DNA of 44,981 bases, from contig JARLGP010000080.1 in NCBI GenBank assembly GCA_031292735.1, forward strand, positions 1-44,981. The letters are read 5' to 3'. Positions 1-7,623 of this stretch are shown here, piece by piece. The notes beneath the pieces were generated by a model that was not told where the DNA came from, did no database searches, and saw only the letters and a program-made list of their open reading frames with translations. The translations under genes were made by a program, and so were the position numbers. Within the stretch, counting starts at the first letter, position 1. Each line of letters starts with the position of its first letter. The stretch is from Holophaga sp. (lineage in GTDB: Bacteria > Acidobacteriota > Holophagae > Holophagales > Holophagaceae).

Positions 1-1
1 C

Positions 2-418
2 GCCGAGCAGGAGGGCATCGACTTCCGCTTCCTGGTGGCGCCGGTGGAGATCCTGGGCGACGCCAAAGGCTGGGTGCGGGCGGTCAAGCTGCAGAAGATG
101 GAGCTGGGCGAACCGGACGCTTCCGGCCGGCGCCGGCCGGTGCCGGTGGCGGGCAGCGAGTTCGAGCTGCCCTGCGACATCGTGGTAGTGGCCCTGGGCA
201 CCACCGCCAACCCCCAGCTCACCAACACCACCCCGGCCCTCAAGCTGAACAAGTGGAAGAACATCGTGGTGGATGAAAAGCAGGCCACCTCCATGCCCGG
301 CGTGTTCGCCGGCGGCGACATCGTGCGCGGCGGGGCCACGGTGATCCTGGCCATGGGCGACGGCAAGGCCGCCGCCCACGGCATTGATGATTATCTGAAA
401 ACCCAGACGCCGAAGTAG
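2..418 (+). CDS. Glutamate synthase small-subunit-type FAD/NAD(P) oxidoreductase, C-terminal part
   Basis: The reading frame is open from the first bases of the window, so the N-terminus lies outside. What remains is about 138 residues of the C-terminal pyridine-nucleotide-disulfide-oxidoreductase fold used by NADPH-dependent glutamate synthase small subunits (GltD/GltA type) and related proteins. Visible marks are the strand DIVVVALGTTANP and the closing FAD-binding segment GVFAGGDIVRGGATVILAMG, with the invariant GD that contacts the flavin, followed by the usual DGKAAA helix. The family passes electrons from NAD(P)H through FAD and Fe-S clusters, typically for glutamate synthesis. The upstream partner cannot be seen. 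Related dihydropyrimidine dehydrogenase-like and SudA-like proteins share this C-terminus, so the exact role is not certain. The stop is 3 bp before the GTG start of the next gene. Confidence 0.85.
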   Translation, partial: AEQEGIDFRFLVAPVEILGDAKGWVRAVKLQKMELGEPDASGRRRPVPVAGSEFELPCDIVVVALGTTANPQLTNTTPALKLNKWKNIVVDEKQATSMPGVFAGGDIVRGGATVILAMGDGKAAAHGIDDYLKTQTPK

Positions 419-421
419 GAC

Positions 422-913
422 GTGACCGCTCCGCTTCCCACTCCCGTTCCCTTGGCCATGGACGCCCCGGTCCTGGCCGAATGGCACGACCAGCACCAGG
501 AGGCCCTGGGCCGCATGTCGGCCCTGGCCAACGCCCTGGACCGCCAGGGCTGGCCGGACGTGGACCAGGCCTGCCGCTGGCTGCAGGAGGTGTCGGTTCC
601 CCACCACCAGCTGGAGGAGTCGGAACTGCTGCCGGTGCTGCTGGCGGTGGGCGCCGGGGCGCTCAGCCGGCGGCTCGCCGCTGACCACCGGAAGATGGAG
701 ATCCTCCTCCGGGCCATCCTGCACGGCCAGCGCAACGGCCGGGTGCGCAGCCCCGGCCCGCACGGCGAGCGGGCGCGCCAGCTGCTGAACCTGGTGCGCC
801 AGCACATCGACACCGAGGAGCACGTGATGCTGCCCCTGCTGCGCGGCCTGCCGCACCCGCTCCGGGAGCAGGAGACCAGCGAAGGCTACCTGACCATCTA
901 TCCCCGGGCGTAG
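422..913 (+). CDS. Hemerythrin HHE cation-binding domain protein
   Basis: This 163-residue four-helix protein has the spaced His and acidic residues of the hemerythrin/HHE fold: EWHDQHQE near residue 20, VPHHQLEESELLP near 60, AADHRKME near 86, and QHIDTEEHVMLPLL near 127. Such proteins hold a di-iron centre and are linked to O2, NO or iron sensing and to repair of Fe-S clusters (RIC/YtfE-like). The start is a GTG only 3 bp after the preceding oxidoreductase stop, which suggests co-transcription. An internal ATG (MDAPVLAEW, residue 13) is an alternative start. The 3' end overlaps the convergent Crp/Fnr gene by 16 bp. A partner role with that regulator in oxygen or NO response is inference. 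Confidence 0.8.
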   Translation: MTAPLPTPVPLAMDAPVLAEWHDQHQEALGRMSALANALDRQGWPDVDQACRWLQEVSVPHHQLEESELLPVLLAVGAGALSRRLAADHRKMEILLRAILHGQRNGRVRSPGPHGERARQLLNLVRQHIDTEEHVMLPLLRGLPHPLREQETSEGYLTIYPRA

Positions 914-1572
914 CGCTGCAGCTTCTGGATGTCCAGGATGCGCACCACCGGGAAGGTGCTCTGGATCAGCCCCAGGTCCGCCAGCAGGCGCAGGGCCCGG
1001 CTGAACGCCTCCCGGCTGGCGCCGATGCACTGGGCCAGGTCCTCCTGGGTCTCCCGGAACTCCACCAGGGCCCGGCCGGGGTTGCGCCCCTGGTATTCCA
1101 GGATCAGCTGGGCCACCCGCTCGGGCACCGAGTGCAGGCTGAGGGTCTCCACCAGGGAGATGAGGTGGCGGATCTTGCCGGCGAAGTGCTGGATGAGGCA
1201 CATGGCCACGGCGTTGTTGCGGCCGGCCATGAGCCGGAGCGGCAGGGCCGGGATCAGCCAGCACTCGGTCTCGCCGTGGGCCTCGGCGCCGGAGGCGGCC
1301 AGGCCGCCGTCGAACACCTGCACCTCGCCCACGCAGGTGCCCGGCTGCAGGATGTCGATCACCTGGACCTTGCCCCGGCCGTCGGTGCGGAACACCTTGA
1401 GCGCGCCCTGGATGACCACGAACACCCCCGGCATGCCTTCACCCTGGGTGAACACGGGAGCGCCGTCCGCGTAGCGCCTGAGCTCGCTCACGGCCGCCAG
1501 TTCCTCCGCTTCCGGGACAGGAAGCCCGGCCAGGTAATCGATCCGCCTCAAGTTCACCACAGCCTGCCCCAT
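898..1572 (-). CDS. Crp/Fnr-family transcriptional regulator
   Basis: A 224-residue regulator with an N-terminal cyclic-nucleotide-binding-type beta barrel (about residues 20-120, including VFTQGEGMPGVFVVIQGALK and PGTCVGEVQVFDGG), a long dimerisation helix, and a C-terminal winged helix with the recognition region TQEDLAQCIGASREAFSRAL. It lacks the N-terminal cysteine cluster of true FNR. The start was set at the ATG of MGQAVVNLRR because a purine-rich Shine-Dalgarno-like stretch precedes it. An in-frame extension of 25 residues is possible but has no support. A near-perfect Crp/Fnr palindrome lies 20 bp upstream, pointing to autoregulation. The gene is convergent with the HHE protein. The effector is unknown. 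Confidence 0.9.
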   Translation of the reverse strand: MGQAVVNLRRIDYLAGLPVPEAEELAAVSELRRYADGAPVFTQGEGMPGVFVVIQGALKVFRTDGRGKVQVIDILQPGTCVGEVQVFDGGLAASGAEAHGETECWLIPALPLRLMAGRNNAVAMCLIQHFAGKIRHLISLVETLSLHSVPERVAQLILEYQGRNPGRALVEFRETQEDLAQCIGASREAFSRALRLLADLGLIQSTFPVVRILDIQKLQRYARG

Positions 1573-1592
1573 AGGGTCGCCCTTCCCTTCAC

Positions 1593-1608
1593 AGTGATTT
1601 GTATCACA
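1593..1608. promoter_or_regulatory. Crp/Fnr-type palindromic operator upstream of the regulator
   Basis: The site contains GTGAT-N4-ATCAC as a perfect inverted repeat, which matches the consensus half-sites of Crp (TGTGA-N6-TCACA) and resembles Fnr/Dnr sites. Its centre is about 28 bp upstream of the chosen ATG of the Crp/Fnr gene. That position suits an autoregulatory, probably repressing, site. Confidence 0.6.
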
Positions 1609-1708
1609 CCTGACCGCTGGCCGGGAACAAGGCTTATTGGGTGGCACAGACGGGTCCGTGGGAAAAGAACAAAAATGGCCGGTTCTTCCCAGGCAATTTC
1701 TGCCCCAC

Positions 1709-1733
1709 TTAAAAAAGCCCCGCAGCGCGGGGC
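1709..1733 (-). terminator. Rho-independent terminator of efp
   Basis: A 7-bp GC stem (1717-1723 with 1727-1733, loop AGC) is followed on the minus strand by six T residues, 23 bp after the efp stop. Confidence 0.9.
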
Positions 1734-1755
1734 CTTTCTCAACGGGGCGGAACGC

Positions 1756-2322
1756 CTACTTCACACGCTCCATGAAGCTGCGATCCACCGTGTTGACCCG
1801 GATCTTTTCACCGGCTTCGATGTAGGGCGGAACCCCGACGGTCATGCCGTTCTCCAGCTTGGCCGGCTTGTAGGATCCGGTGGCGTTGGCGTTCTTCATG
1901 ACCGGCTCGGTTTCCAGGATCTCCAGCACGACGCTGGGCGGAAGGGTGATGTTGAGCGGGTTGCCTTCGTGGAACTCCACCTCCACCTGCATGTTCGGCT
2001 GCAGGAAGGCGGCGTCGTCGCCCAGGAACTCCTTGGGCAGCTCGATCTGCTCGTAGGTCTCGTTGTTCATCAGGACGAAGGCGTCGCCGTCCGCGTAGAG
2101 GTATTCCATCATGTGTTGCTCAAGGCTCACCTTGTCCACCTTCTCGGCCGAGCCGAAACGGTTTTCCCGGTTGAGCCCGTCCTTGAGCCGCTTCATCTTG
2201 GTGGCGATCCGGGCGGGCAGGTTGCCCGGCGTCTGGTGCTCCACGAAGGTGACCCGGCAAAGCTCGTTCTCGAAATTGATGATCATTCCGGCACGGAGCT
2301 GCACGGCATTGATGAACGGCAT
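1756..2322 (-). CDS. efp: Elongation factor P, Asn34 variant
   Basis: A 188-residue EF-P with all three beta-barrel domains. It binds between the P and E sites of the ribosome and relieves stalling at polyproline stretches. The N-terminus aligns without gaps to E. coli EF-P: RAG at 10-12 and PG at 32-33 coincide. At the tip of the loop, however, residue 34 is Asn (TPGNLPAR) where E. coli has the beta-lysylated Lys and other groups have rhamnosylated Arg. The start is the ATG of MPFINAVQ, preceded by a perfect AGGAGG seven bases upstream. The in-frame ATG 24 bases earlier lacks such a site. It lies downstream of tRNA-Val and ends at a strong terminator. The absence of Lys or Arg at 34 implies no EpmA, EarP or YmfI-type modification. 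Confidence 0.95.
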   Translation of the reverse strand: MPFINAVQLRAGMIINFENELCRVTFVEHQTPGNLPARIATKMKRLKDGLNRENRFGSAEKVDKVSLEQHMMEYLYADGDAFVLMNNETYEQIELPKEFLGDDAAFLQPNMQVEVEFHEGNPLNITLPPSVVLEILETEPVMKNANATGSYKPAKLENGMTVGVPPYIEAGEKIRVNTVDRSFMERVK

Positions 2323-2360
2323 GAAACCTCCTCGTTGACTGTCCAACTTCCGCTTAACCC

Positions 2361-2391
2361 AAAATCGGCCCCCGAGGGAACCCAGGGGCCG
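2361..2391 (-). terminator. Terminator after tRNA-Val
   Basis: A 7-bp stem CGGCCCC/GGGGCCG (2366-2372 with 2385-2391), with a further inner GGG/CCC pairing, is followed on the minus strand by ATTTT. It separates tRNA-Val from efp. Confidence 0.7.
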
Positions 2392-2399
2392 TTTCTAAC

Positions 2400-2474
2400 T
2401 GGTGGGCATACCAGGATTCGAACCTGGGACTTCTACCGTGTGAAGGTAGCACTCTACCGCTGAGTTATACGCCC
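2400..2474 (-). tRNA. tRNA-Val (anticodon CAC)
   Basis: A complete cloverleaf reads on the minus strand. The acceptor stem is GGGCGTA with TATGCCC (one G-T pair). The D arm contains AGCGGTAGAG. The anticodon stem CTACC/GGTAG encloses loop TTCACAC (anticodon CAC, Val codon GUG). The T arm contains GGTTCGAATCC. The 3' ACCA end is encoded. Confidence 0.95.
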
Positions 2475-2484
2475 GCGGCTCATT

Positions 2485-2512
2485 AGAATACCAAATCCGC
2501 AGCGTTTGTCTA
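2485..2512 (-). promoter_or_regulatory. Sigma70-type promoter of tRNA-Val
   Basis: On the minus strand TAGACA (-35, 5 of 6 consensus) and TATTCT (-10, 4 of 6) are separated by 16 bp. The -10 ends 10 bp before the mature tRNA 5' end. Confidence 0.6.
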
Positions 2513-2535
2513 CCCTGAGATTTCCGAAATAGCGA

Positions 2536-4335
2536 TCAGAAGCGATGGGTCACCTCCAGGCGGATGGCCTGGGGGTCCGCGGGGCGCCCGTGGCGGCCCC
2601 ATTCCGCCGCTTCACCGGGCAGCCGGGAGCGGTAGTAGTACTCCTGGTTGAAGGTGCGGTGGTTGAACGCGTTGAGCACGGCCACGGCCAGGGTCCAGCG
2701 GCGCCAGTCCTGGCTGGCTTTCAGTTCCAGGGCATCCTGGGCCCCGGCCCGCACCGACCGGTCCGGGGTGAGGGCATAGGCCCCCAGCCGCTTGAGGCTG
2801 GCCTTCAGGGAGCGGGACGAGCCCTGCCAGCCCAGGGCCAGGAAGCCGGTCTGGCTGATGGCGCCGGGCACCTCGTCCCGGCCGCCGGGCAGGTCGCGGA
2901 ACCGGGCCTGGTCCCAGGCCAGGCACAGCTCCGCGCTCCAGGGGCCCTGGCGCACCAGGTTGTGCCATTCAATGCCATGGTGGCGGGAGCGGCCCCGGGC
3001 CACGAAGGCGTTCCAGGCCGGGTCCAGGCCGGTCTCGGCCTCCAGGTCGAGGGTGTAGAGGGTGACGCCGCTTTCCCAGGGGCCCAGCACCCGGGTGCGG
3101 GCAGCCAGGTCGGTGCCGGTGGCCCGGGTCATGGGCTCGGCATCCCGGAAGGCGTTGCCCGGGCGGTAGCCCAGGCTGTGGCTGACGCTGAATTCGGTGT
3201 CGGGGGCGGGGCGGTAGGCCAGCCCGGCCTTGGGGCTCAGCAGGGTGGCCGAGCGGTGGCCGGCGCCGCGCACCTGGTTGCGCTGGCTGTCCAGCCGGAG
3301 CCCCAGGGAGGCGCGCCAGCCGCCCAGCTGGGCGGCGCCCTGGCCGAACAAGGCCCCGTGGTAGAGCCCGGCCCGGCCCTCCAGGAGCGGCTCCAGCCGG
3401 ACCCGGTCCTGGGTGGCGAACACCTCGGCGGCGGCGATCTGGTCCACCCGGGTCTGGAAGCCCAGCCGGGCGTCCCAGGGGGCGGAGCGCCACTGGCGGC
3501 TGCCCTCCAGCCCCAGGAAGCCGCGCCGGTCCACCCGCTCCAGCTGGTCGCCGCGGTCCTCGTCGCGCAGGAAGTAGGTGTAGTCGCCCCAGGCCTGCAT
3601 GCCGGACAGGCCGGCGTAGGCCTGCCAGCGGGTGGTGACCCCGGGCCGGTCCTCCTGGCGCAGCCCGGCGCCCAGCAGCAGCCGCCGGGTGCGGAGGCCG
3701 TCGCCCTGGTGCAGGTCCTCCAGCGACTCGGGCAGCGGCCGGAACGGGTCGGGGGCGCCGCCGTCGCCCCGCTCCTGGGTGGCCAGCAGGGTGACGTTCC
3801 AGCCCCGGTCGGCCTCCTCCCGGCCCAGCCGGAACGCCGCGTTGACCTTGGAGGACGGGTCCAGCTCGTCCCAGGGCCGGGCGTTGCGGGTGCCTTCCAG
3901 GGCGTAGGTGAAGGTGGCGCCCCGGGCCGGGCGGGAATCCAGCCACAGCAGGCGGCCGAACCGGTCGGCCTCGGCCCCGCCGTATTCCGCCGTGAGGGCG
4001 GGCCGCTCCACCCGCTCCACCAGGTCCTTGCGCAGCGCCCCGGCCAGGGCGAACCCGCCCTCCTCCACCGCGTGCGGGCCCCGCTGGTAGCTGACCGGCC
4101 CTTCCAGTTCGGGAATCCAGAGGTTGCTGTCCAGGTAGCCGGGCCCCCAGACCGTGGAGGGCAGGTTCATGGGGATGCCGCCCAGGGTGACCCGCAGCTC
4201 GGAGCCCCGGTCCAGGTCGAAGCCCCGGGCGAAGGTGTGGGCCGGGCTGACCGGCGCCGCCCGTTCCTGGGCCACGCCCGGGGTGGCGCTGGCCAGGACC
4301 CCGGCCACCCATAAGCTCGTTCTCCCGCACACCAT
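2536..4335 (-). CDS. TonB-dependent outer-membrane receptor
   Basis: A 599-residue protein with a signal peptide (hydrophobic stretch SLWVAGVLASATPGVA, cleavage likely after VAQ), a short plug and a long series of amphipathic strands ending in the terminal Phe typical of outer-membrane barrels. The plug is recognised by RGFDLDRGSELRVTLGGIP, the VWGPGYLDSN segment and the YQRGPHAVEEGGFALAG turn. TonB-dependent receptors import metal chelates or other large solutes using the inner-membrane proton-motive force. The start was placed at the second Met because GGAGG lies 5 bases upstream. An ATG 18 bases earlier has no such site and abuts a terminator. No obvious TonB box is seen, and the plug is compact compared with siderophore receptors. 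Substrate unknown. It lies downstream of the aminotransferase on the same strand. Confidence 0.85.
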   Translation of the reverse strand: MVCGRTSLWVAGVLASATPGVAQERAAPVSPAHTFARGFDLDRGSELRVTLGGIPMNLPSTVWGPGYLDSNLWIPELEGPVSYQRGPHAVEEGGFALAGALRKDLVERVERPALTAEYGGAEADRFGRLLWLDSRPARGATFTYALEGTRNARPWDELDPSSKVNAAFRLGREEADRGWNVTLLATQERGDGGAPDPFRPLPESLEDLHQGDGLRTRRLLLGAGLRQEDRPGVTTRWQAYAGLSGMQAWGDYTYFLRDEDRGDQLERVDRRGFLGLEGSRQWRSAPWDARLGFQTRVDQIAAAEVFATQDRVRLEPLLEGRAGLYHGALFGQGAAQLGGWRASLGLRLDSQRNQVRGAGHRSATLLSPKAGLAYRPAPDTEFSVSHSLGYRPGNAFRDAEPMTRATGTDLAARTRVLGPWESGVTLYTLDLEAETGLDPAWNAFVARGRSRHHGIEWHNLVRQGPWSAELCLAWDQARFRDLPGGRDEVPGAISQTGFLALGWQGSSRSLKASLKRLGAYALTPDRSVRAGAQDALELKASQDWRRWTLAVAVLNAFNHRTFNQEYYYRSRLPGEAAEWGRHGRPADPQAIRLEVTHRF

Positions 4336-4355
4336 CCAGGCCTCCAGCAGCATTC

Positions 4356-4406
4356 AAAAAGAACCATCCGGCCGGGTTGGATTCACCAAACCCGAGAGCC
4401 GGATGG
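4356..4406 (-). terminator. Terminator between aminotransferase and TonB receptor
   Basis: Inverted repeat CCATCCGGC (4364-4372) and GCCGGATGG (4398-4406), with inner GGGTT/AACCC pairing, is followed on the minus strand by TTCTTTTT. It lies about 35 bp after the aminotransferase stop and its U-tract ends about 20 bp before the receptor start, so it could also act as an attenuator for the receptor. Confidence 0.8.
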
Positions 4407-4440
4407 GTTATTTATTAAATGCGCTGGGACGTGAAAAGTT

Positions 4441-5658
4441 TCAGCGGACTTTCAGGGCCTGGCCCATGGCCTGGGCGAAATGGGGGGCCTGGGCGGCGGC
4501 CATGCCGCAGATGCCCACCCGCATGCCGTCCGGCAGGGGCACCACGTAGACGCCCTGTTCCCTGAGGCTGGCGCAGGCCTTGGCCGGGTCCGCGGCCCGC
4601 AGGGAGATGAAGAAGCCGCCCACCCAGGGGGCGCCGGCCAGGCCCTGGCCCTTGAGGGCCTTGTCCAGCGCCTGGGCGCGCGCTTCCAGCACCCCGGACC
4701 AGCGCCGGTGTTCGGCGCGCAGGCTTTCCTGGCGCTTGCCGTCCTGCTCCAGGCGCAGCATCAGGGACTGGGCGGCCCGGGCGCAGTTGGAGAAGATACC
4801 CCGGCAGGAGGCGCCCAGCGCGGCCTGCAGTTCGCGGTCCTTCACCCAGGGGAACACCAGGGCCCCGCCCCGGCCGCCATACAGGGTCAGCGCCTTGGAC
4901 AGGGACAGGCTGGCCGCCACCAGCACGCGGCCCTCCTCGCCCAGGCCGGCGTACTGGTCCAGGGCCTCGCGCACGTGGGCCGGGTCGGCGGTGTAGTCCA
5001 CATACGCGCAATCCAGCAGCAGGGTGACCGGGCCGCGCTCGGCGAGCTTGCGCAGCAGGGCCATCATCGCCTCCCGGTCGGCCCGGGACAGGCTCCGGCC
5101 GGTGGGGTTGTGGCAGGGTTCGTTGAGCCACACCAGCAGCCGCTTCTGCTGGTCCATGATGGCGGTGCCGGCCCGCAGCCAGGCTTCGGCGTCCAGGGGC
5201 TGGCCGGCTTCCGGGAAGGGCGCGGTGACGACCTCCACGCCGGCCTCGCCGGCCAGGGTGGCGTAGGGCGCCCAGAACGGTGCCGCGGTGAGCAGCTTCA
5301 TGCCGGGCGCCAGGAGGTTGCGCACGGAGATGGCCAGGGCGCCGCTGCCGCCGGGGGCGGCGCAGCCGGTGCCGAACCCTTCCAGCTTCGGCCAGTGGCG
5401 CCGCACCAGGGCCCGCAGGTAGCTGGGATCGCCGGTGATCGGCGCGTACGGCATCACCTCCGAAGGGGTGAGCTCGCGCCACATCTCCTTCACCGTCTCC
5501 AGCAGCACCAGCTTGCCCTCGTCGTCGGCCAGGGCGCCCAGGGTGGCGTTCAGGGTGTCCTTCCCCGAGGCCTTGCGCTTCTGGGCTTCGGCGTTGAGCG
5601 CGAAGATGGGATCTTCCATGGGGAACCGGCTTCGGGCAGGAAGCAGCTGATCGATCAT
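4441..5658 (-). CDS. Pyridoxal-phosphate aminotransferase, aspartate/aromatic type (class I/II)
   Basis: A 405-residue fold-type I aminotransferase. PLP-binding marks are NEPCHNPTGRSLS (Asn near residue 184), the strand LLLDCAYVDY whose Asp pairs with the pyridine nitrogen, and the Schiff-base Lys in SLSLSKALTLYGGRGG (near residue 255), followed by the phosphate-binding Arg. The SK-x4-YGGR pattern is typical of the AspC/TyrB branch, which transfers amino groups between aspartate or aromatic amino acids and 2-oxoglutarate. The ATG start is preceded by AAAGG with 8-base spacing. A GTG three codons earlier overlaps that site and is less likely. It ends at a clear terminator. Substrate preference cannot be read from the sequence. 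Confidence 0.85.
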   Translation of the reverse strand: MIDQLLPARSRFPMEDPIFALNAEAQKRKASGKDTLNATLGALADDEGKLVLLETVKEMWRELTPSEVMPYAPITGDPSYLRALVRRHWPKLEGFGTGCAAPGGSGALAISVRNLLAPGMKLLTAAPFWAPYATLAGEAGVEVVTAPFPEAGQPLDAEAWLRAGTAIMDQQKRLLVWLNEPCHNPTGRSLSRADREAMMALLRKLAERGPVTLLLDCAYVDYTADPAHVREALDQYAGLGEEGRVLVAASLSLSKALTLYGGRGGALVFPWVKDRELQAALGASCRGIFSNCARAAQSLMLRLEQDGKRQESLRAEHRRWSGVLEARAQALDKALKGQGLAGAPWVGGFFISLRAADPAKACASLREQGVYVVPLPDGMRVGICGMAAAQAPHFAQAMGQALKVR

Positions 5659-5765
5659 TTCGGACACCTTTCAAAGACTTGAAAATCAAATAATACCCCT
5701 TCAGCCCGGGCGGGGACAGCCAATGGCCTGCTGTTTCTAGTTAAACTGGCCAGCCGAGGTGCAAA

Positions 5766-6347
5766 TTGATCTATCCCTTCCAAGGCATGGCCCCCAGGAT
5801 CGGCAGCCGGGTGCTCATCGCCCCCAACGCCACGGTGCTCGGCGACGTCTCCATCGGGGACGACGTCTCCATCTGGTTCAACTGCGTGCTGCGCGGCGAC
5901 GTGAACGCCATGCGCATCGGCGCCCGCACCAACATCCAGGACCTCTGCTGCCTGCACGTCACCAACCATCAATGGCCGCTGCTGGTGGAGGAGGAGGTGA
6001 GCATCGCCCACAACGTGATGCTGCACGGCTGCACCATCCGCAAGGGCGCTCTGGTGGGCATGAGCACCACCATCATGGACGGCGCCGAGGTGGGCGAGGG
6101 CTGCCTGGTGGCGGCCGGCTCCCTGCTCAGGGAGGGCTTCCAGGCCCCGCCCCACACCCTGGTGGCCGGATGGCCGGCCAAGGTCAAGGGCGACCTCACC
6201 CAGGGCCAGGCGGACCTGGTGGCCAGCGTGTGGCCGCGCTACATCCGTTACAAGGAGGCGTACTTCAAGGAAGGCTGGGCCATGGCCACGGCGCCCCAGG
6301 CCGCCTTCCCGGAACCTGGTTTCCTCGAGGGGCATCCCTTCCCTTGA
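5766..6347 (+). CDS. Gamma-type carbonic anhydrase (left-handed beta-helix hexapeptide protein)
   Basis: A 193-residue member of the gamma-carbonic anhydrase/YrdA/PaaY family: hexapeptide repeats (PRIGSRVLIAPNATVLGDV onward) forming a left-handed beta helix with a C-terminal helix. The metal-binding histidines are in place: CCLHVTNH near residue 64 and IAHNVMLHGC near 81-86. These trimeric enzymes hydrate CO2 or are thioesterase-like relatives. The start is a TTG, supported by GAGGT 5 bases upstream and by the family-typical opening IYPFQG. The gene is divergent from the aminotransferase. Whether it has true carbonic anhydrase activity is unknown. Confidence 0.85.
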   Translation: MIYPFQGMAPRIGSRVLIAPNATVLGDVSIGDDVSIWFNCVLRGDVNAMRIGARTNIQDLCCLHVTNHQWPLLVEEEVSIAHNVMLHGCTIRKGALVGMSTTIMDGAEVGEGCLVAAGSLLREGFQAPPHTLVAGWPAKVKGDLTQGQADLVASVWPRYIRYKEAYFKEGWAMATAPQAAFPEPGFLEGHPFP

Positions 6348-6421
6348 CCGCGCCCGGCAAGGTTCGCCTTTATTCTTCTGGCCCGGTGGGCCGGATCTGC
6401 GGCTAGACTACCCTTCTAATT

Positions 6422-7507
6422 ATGCAGCCACCCATGAATCCCCTTCTGATCCTTCGTGTTCACACCGATCTCCGGCTCGGCCTCGGACACATCGCCCGGG
6501 CCCTGGTCTTGCAGGAGCAGTGGCGCGCCCTGGGCGGCTCCGCGTGCATCGCCGTGTCCGGGGACGAGCGGGCCCGGCGGGTGGGCGCCGGCCGACATCC
6601 GTTCCTGGACCAGCCCCTGCCCTGCGCCGCCGTGGACCTGGGCGAAGACCTGCACGGCGAGCTGCCCGAGGCCCTCAAGGCCACGGCCGCCGTGGTGCTG
6701 GTGGACCACTGGGAGGCCACCCCGGCCGAGATCCAGGCGCTGCGCCCGCTCAAGGTGGCCCTCATGGAGGACGAGACCGACTGCCACGAAAAGGCCGACC
6801 TCCTGTTCCAGCCGTTCCTGGAAGGGGTCAGCTGGCCGGTGTCGCCCATGAAGGTGGTGAACGGGCGCAAGGTCCGCCCGCTGGAGACCCAGCACGGCAC
6901 CTGCCGCATCCTGCGCGGATCCCAGTTCATCGTGGTGGACGGCCGGGCGCTCCAGGCCCGGCCCCGCCGCGAGCCGCTGCAGCCCCTGGCGGTGCACAAG
7001 CTGCTGGTGACCTTCGGCGGCACCGACGGCCCGGGCCTGGCCCGGCGCGCCTTCCAGGTGCTGGCCGAGCTCACCCGCACCGGGCGCTGGACCGGCAGCT
7101 GCACCCTGCTGGCGCCCCAGGGCCTGGACCTGCCCCCCTTCCCCGGCTGCCGGATCCTCCCCGGCCTGCCCGAGCTCACCCGCAGGATCCCCGAGTTCGA
7201 CGCCCTGTGGTGCGCCGGCGGGCTGACCCTGTCCGAAGCCATGTGCCTGGGCGTCCCCGCCGCCACCTGGGGCCAGAACGAACGCCAGCACTTCATGCTT
7301 TCCGACGTGGCCCTGCACAACGGCTGCCTGGACCTGGGCCTGGGCACCGAGGCCGACCCCGCCGCCACCGCCGCCTCCCTCGAGCAGTGGCTCGGCCCCG
7401 AAGGCCAGGAGGCCCGCCAGGAGCAGGTGCGCGACGGCATGGCCCTGGTGGACGGCATGGGCGCCAGCCGGGTGGCCCAGGAACTCATGGCGCTGGCCCG
7501 ATCATGA
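6422..7507 (+). CDS. PseG/SpsG-like nucleotide-sugar hydrolase or glycosyltransferase-fold protein
   Basis: A 361-residue protein of the GT-B fold related to PseG (UDP-sugar hydrolase of pseudaminic acid synthesis), SpsG and MurG. The N-terminal nucleotide-sugar loop is GLGHIARALVLQEQW. The C-terminal half has VTFGGTDGPGLARRAF and CAGGLTLSEAMCLGVPA, the donor-binding signature. PseG family members remove UDP from 2,4-diacetamido-trideoxy sugars. No other pseudaminic acid genes are near, so a related sugar-processing role is equally possible. The start is the ATG at MQPPMNP; a second ATG four codons on (MNPLLILRV) fits the family better, and neither has a strong ribosome site. The gene ends about 110 bp before rplM. 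Confidence 0.65.
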   Translation: MQPPMNPLLILRVHTDLRLGLGHIARALVLQEQWRALGGSACIAVSGDERARRVGAGRHPFLDQPLPCAAVDLGEDLHGELPEALKATAAVVLVDHWEATPAEIQALRPLKVALMEDETDCHEKADLLFQPFLEGVSWPVSPMKVVNGRKVRPLETQHGTCRILRGSQFIVVDGRALQARPRREPLQPLAVHKLLVTFGGTDGPGLARRAFQVLAELTRTGRWTGSCTLLAPQGLDLPPFPGCRILPGLPELTRRIPEFDALWCAGGLTLSEAMCLGVPAATWGQNERQHFMLSDVALHNGCLDLGLGTEADPAATAASLEQWLGPEGQEARQEQVRDGMALVDGMGASRVAQELMALARS

Positions 7508-7525
7508 TGATTGTAAAAACATCCC

Positions 7526-7554
7526 TTGACCCTCGGGGGCTAAGGCGATAAGGT
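7526..7554 (+). promoter_or_regulatory. Candidate promoter of rplM-rpsI
   Basis: TTGACC and TAAGGT are separated by 17 bp, about 70 bp before the rplM ATG. The -10 is only a partial match. A short hairpin CACCC/GGGTG follows in the leader and could belong to ribosomal-protein autoregulation. Confidence 0.4.
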
Positions 7555-7623
7555 TTTCTTTCTGCGCACCCCATGCTGGGTGGCGTTTTACATGTGTCCC
7601 TACGGAAGTTTCGGAGTTTGGCC

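Noticed and set aside
2545..4314. 589-codon open frame on the plus strand opposite the TonB receptor
   Set aside because: Composition is Gly/Ala/Pro/Gln-rich with no recognisable fold. It is the antisense shadow of a GC-rich gene.
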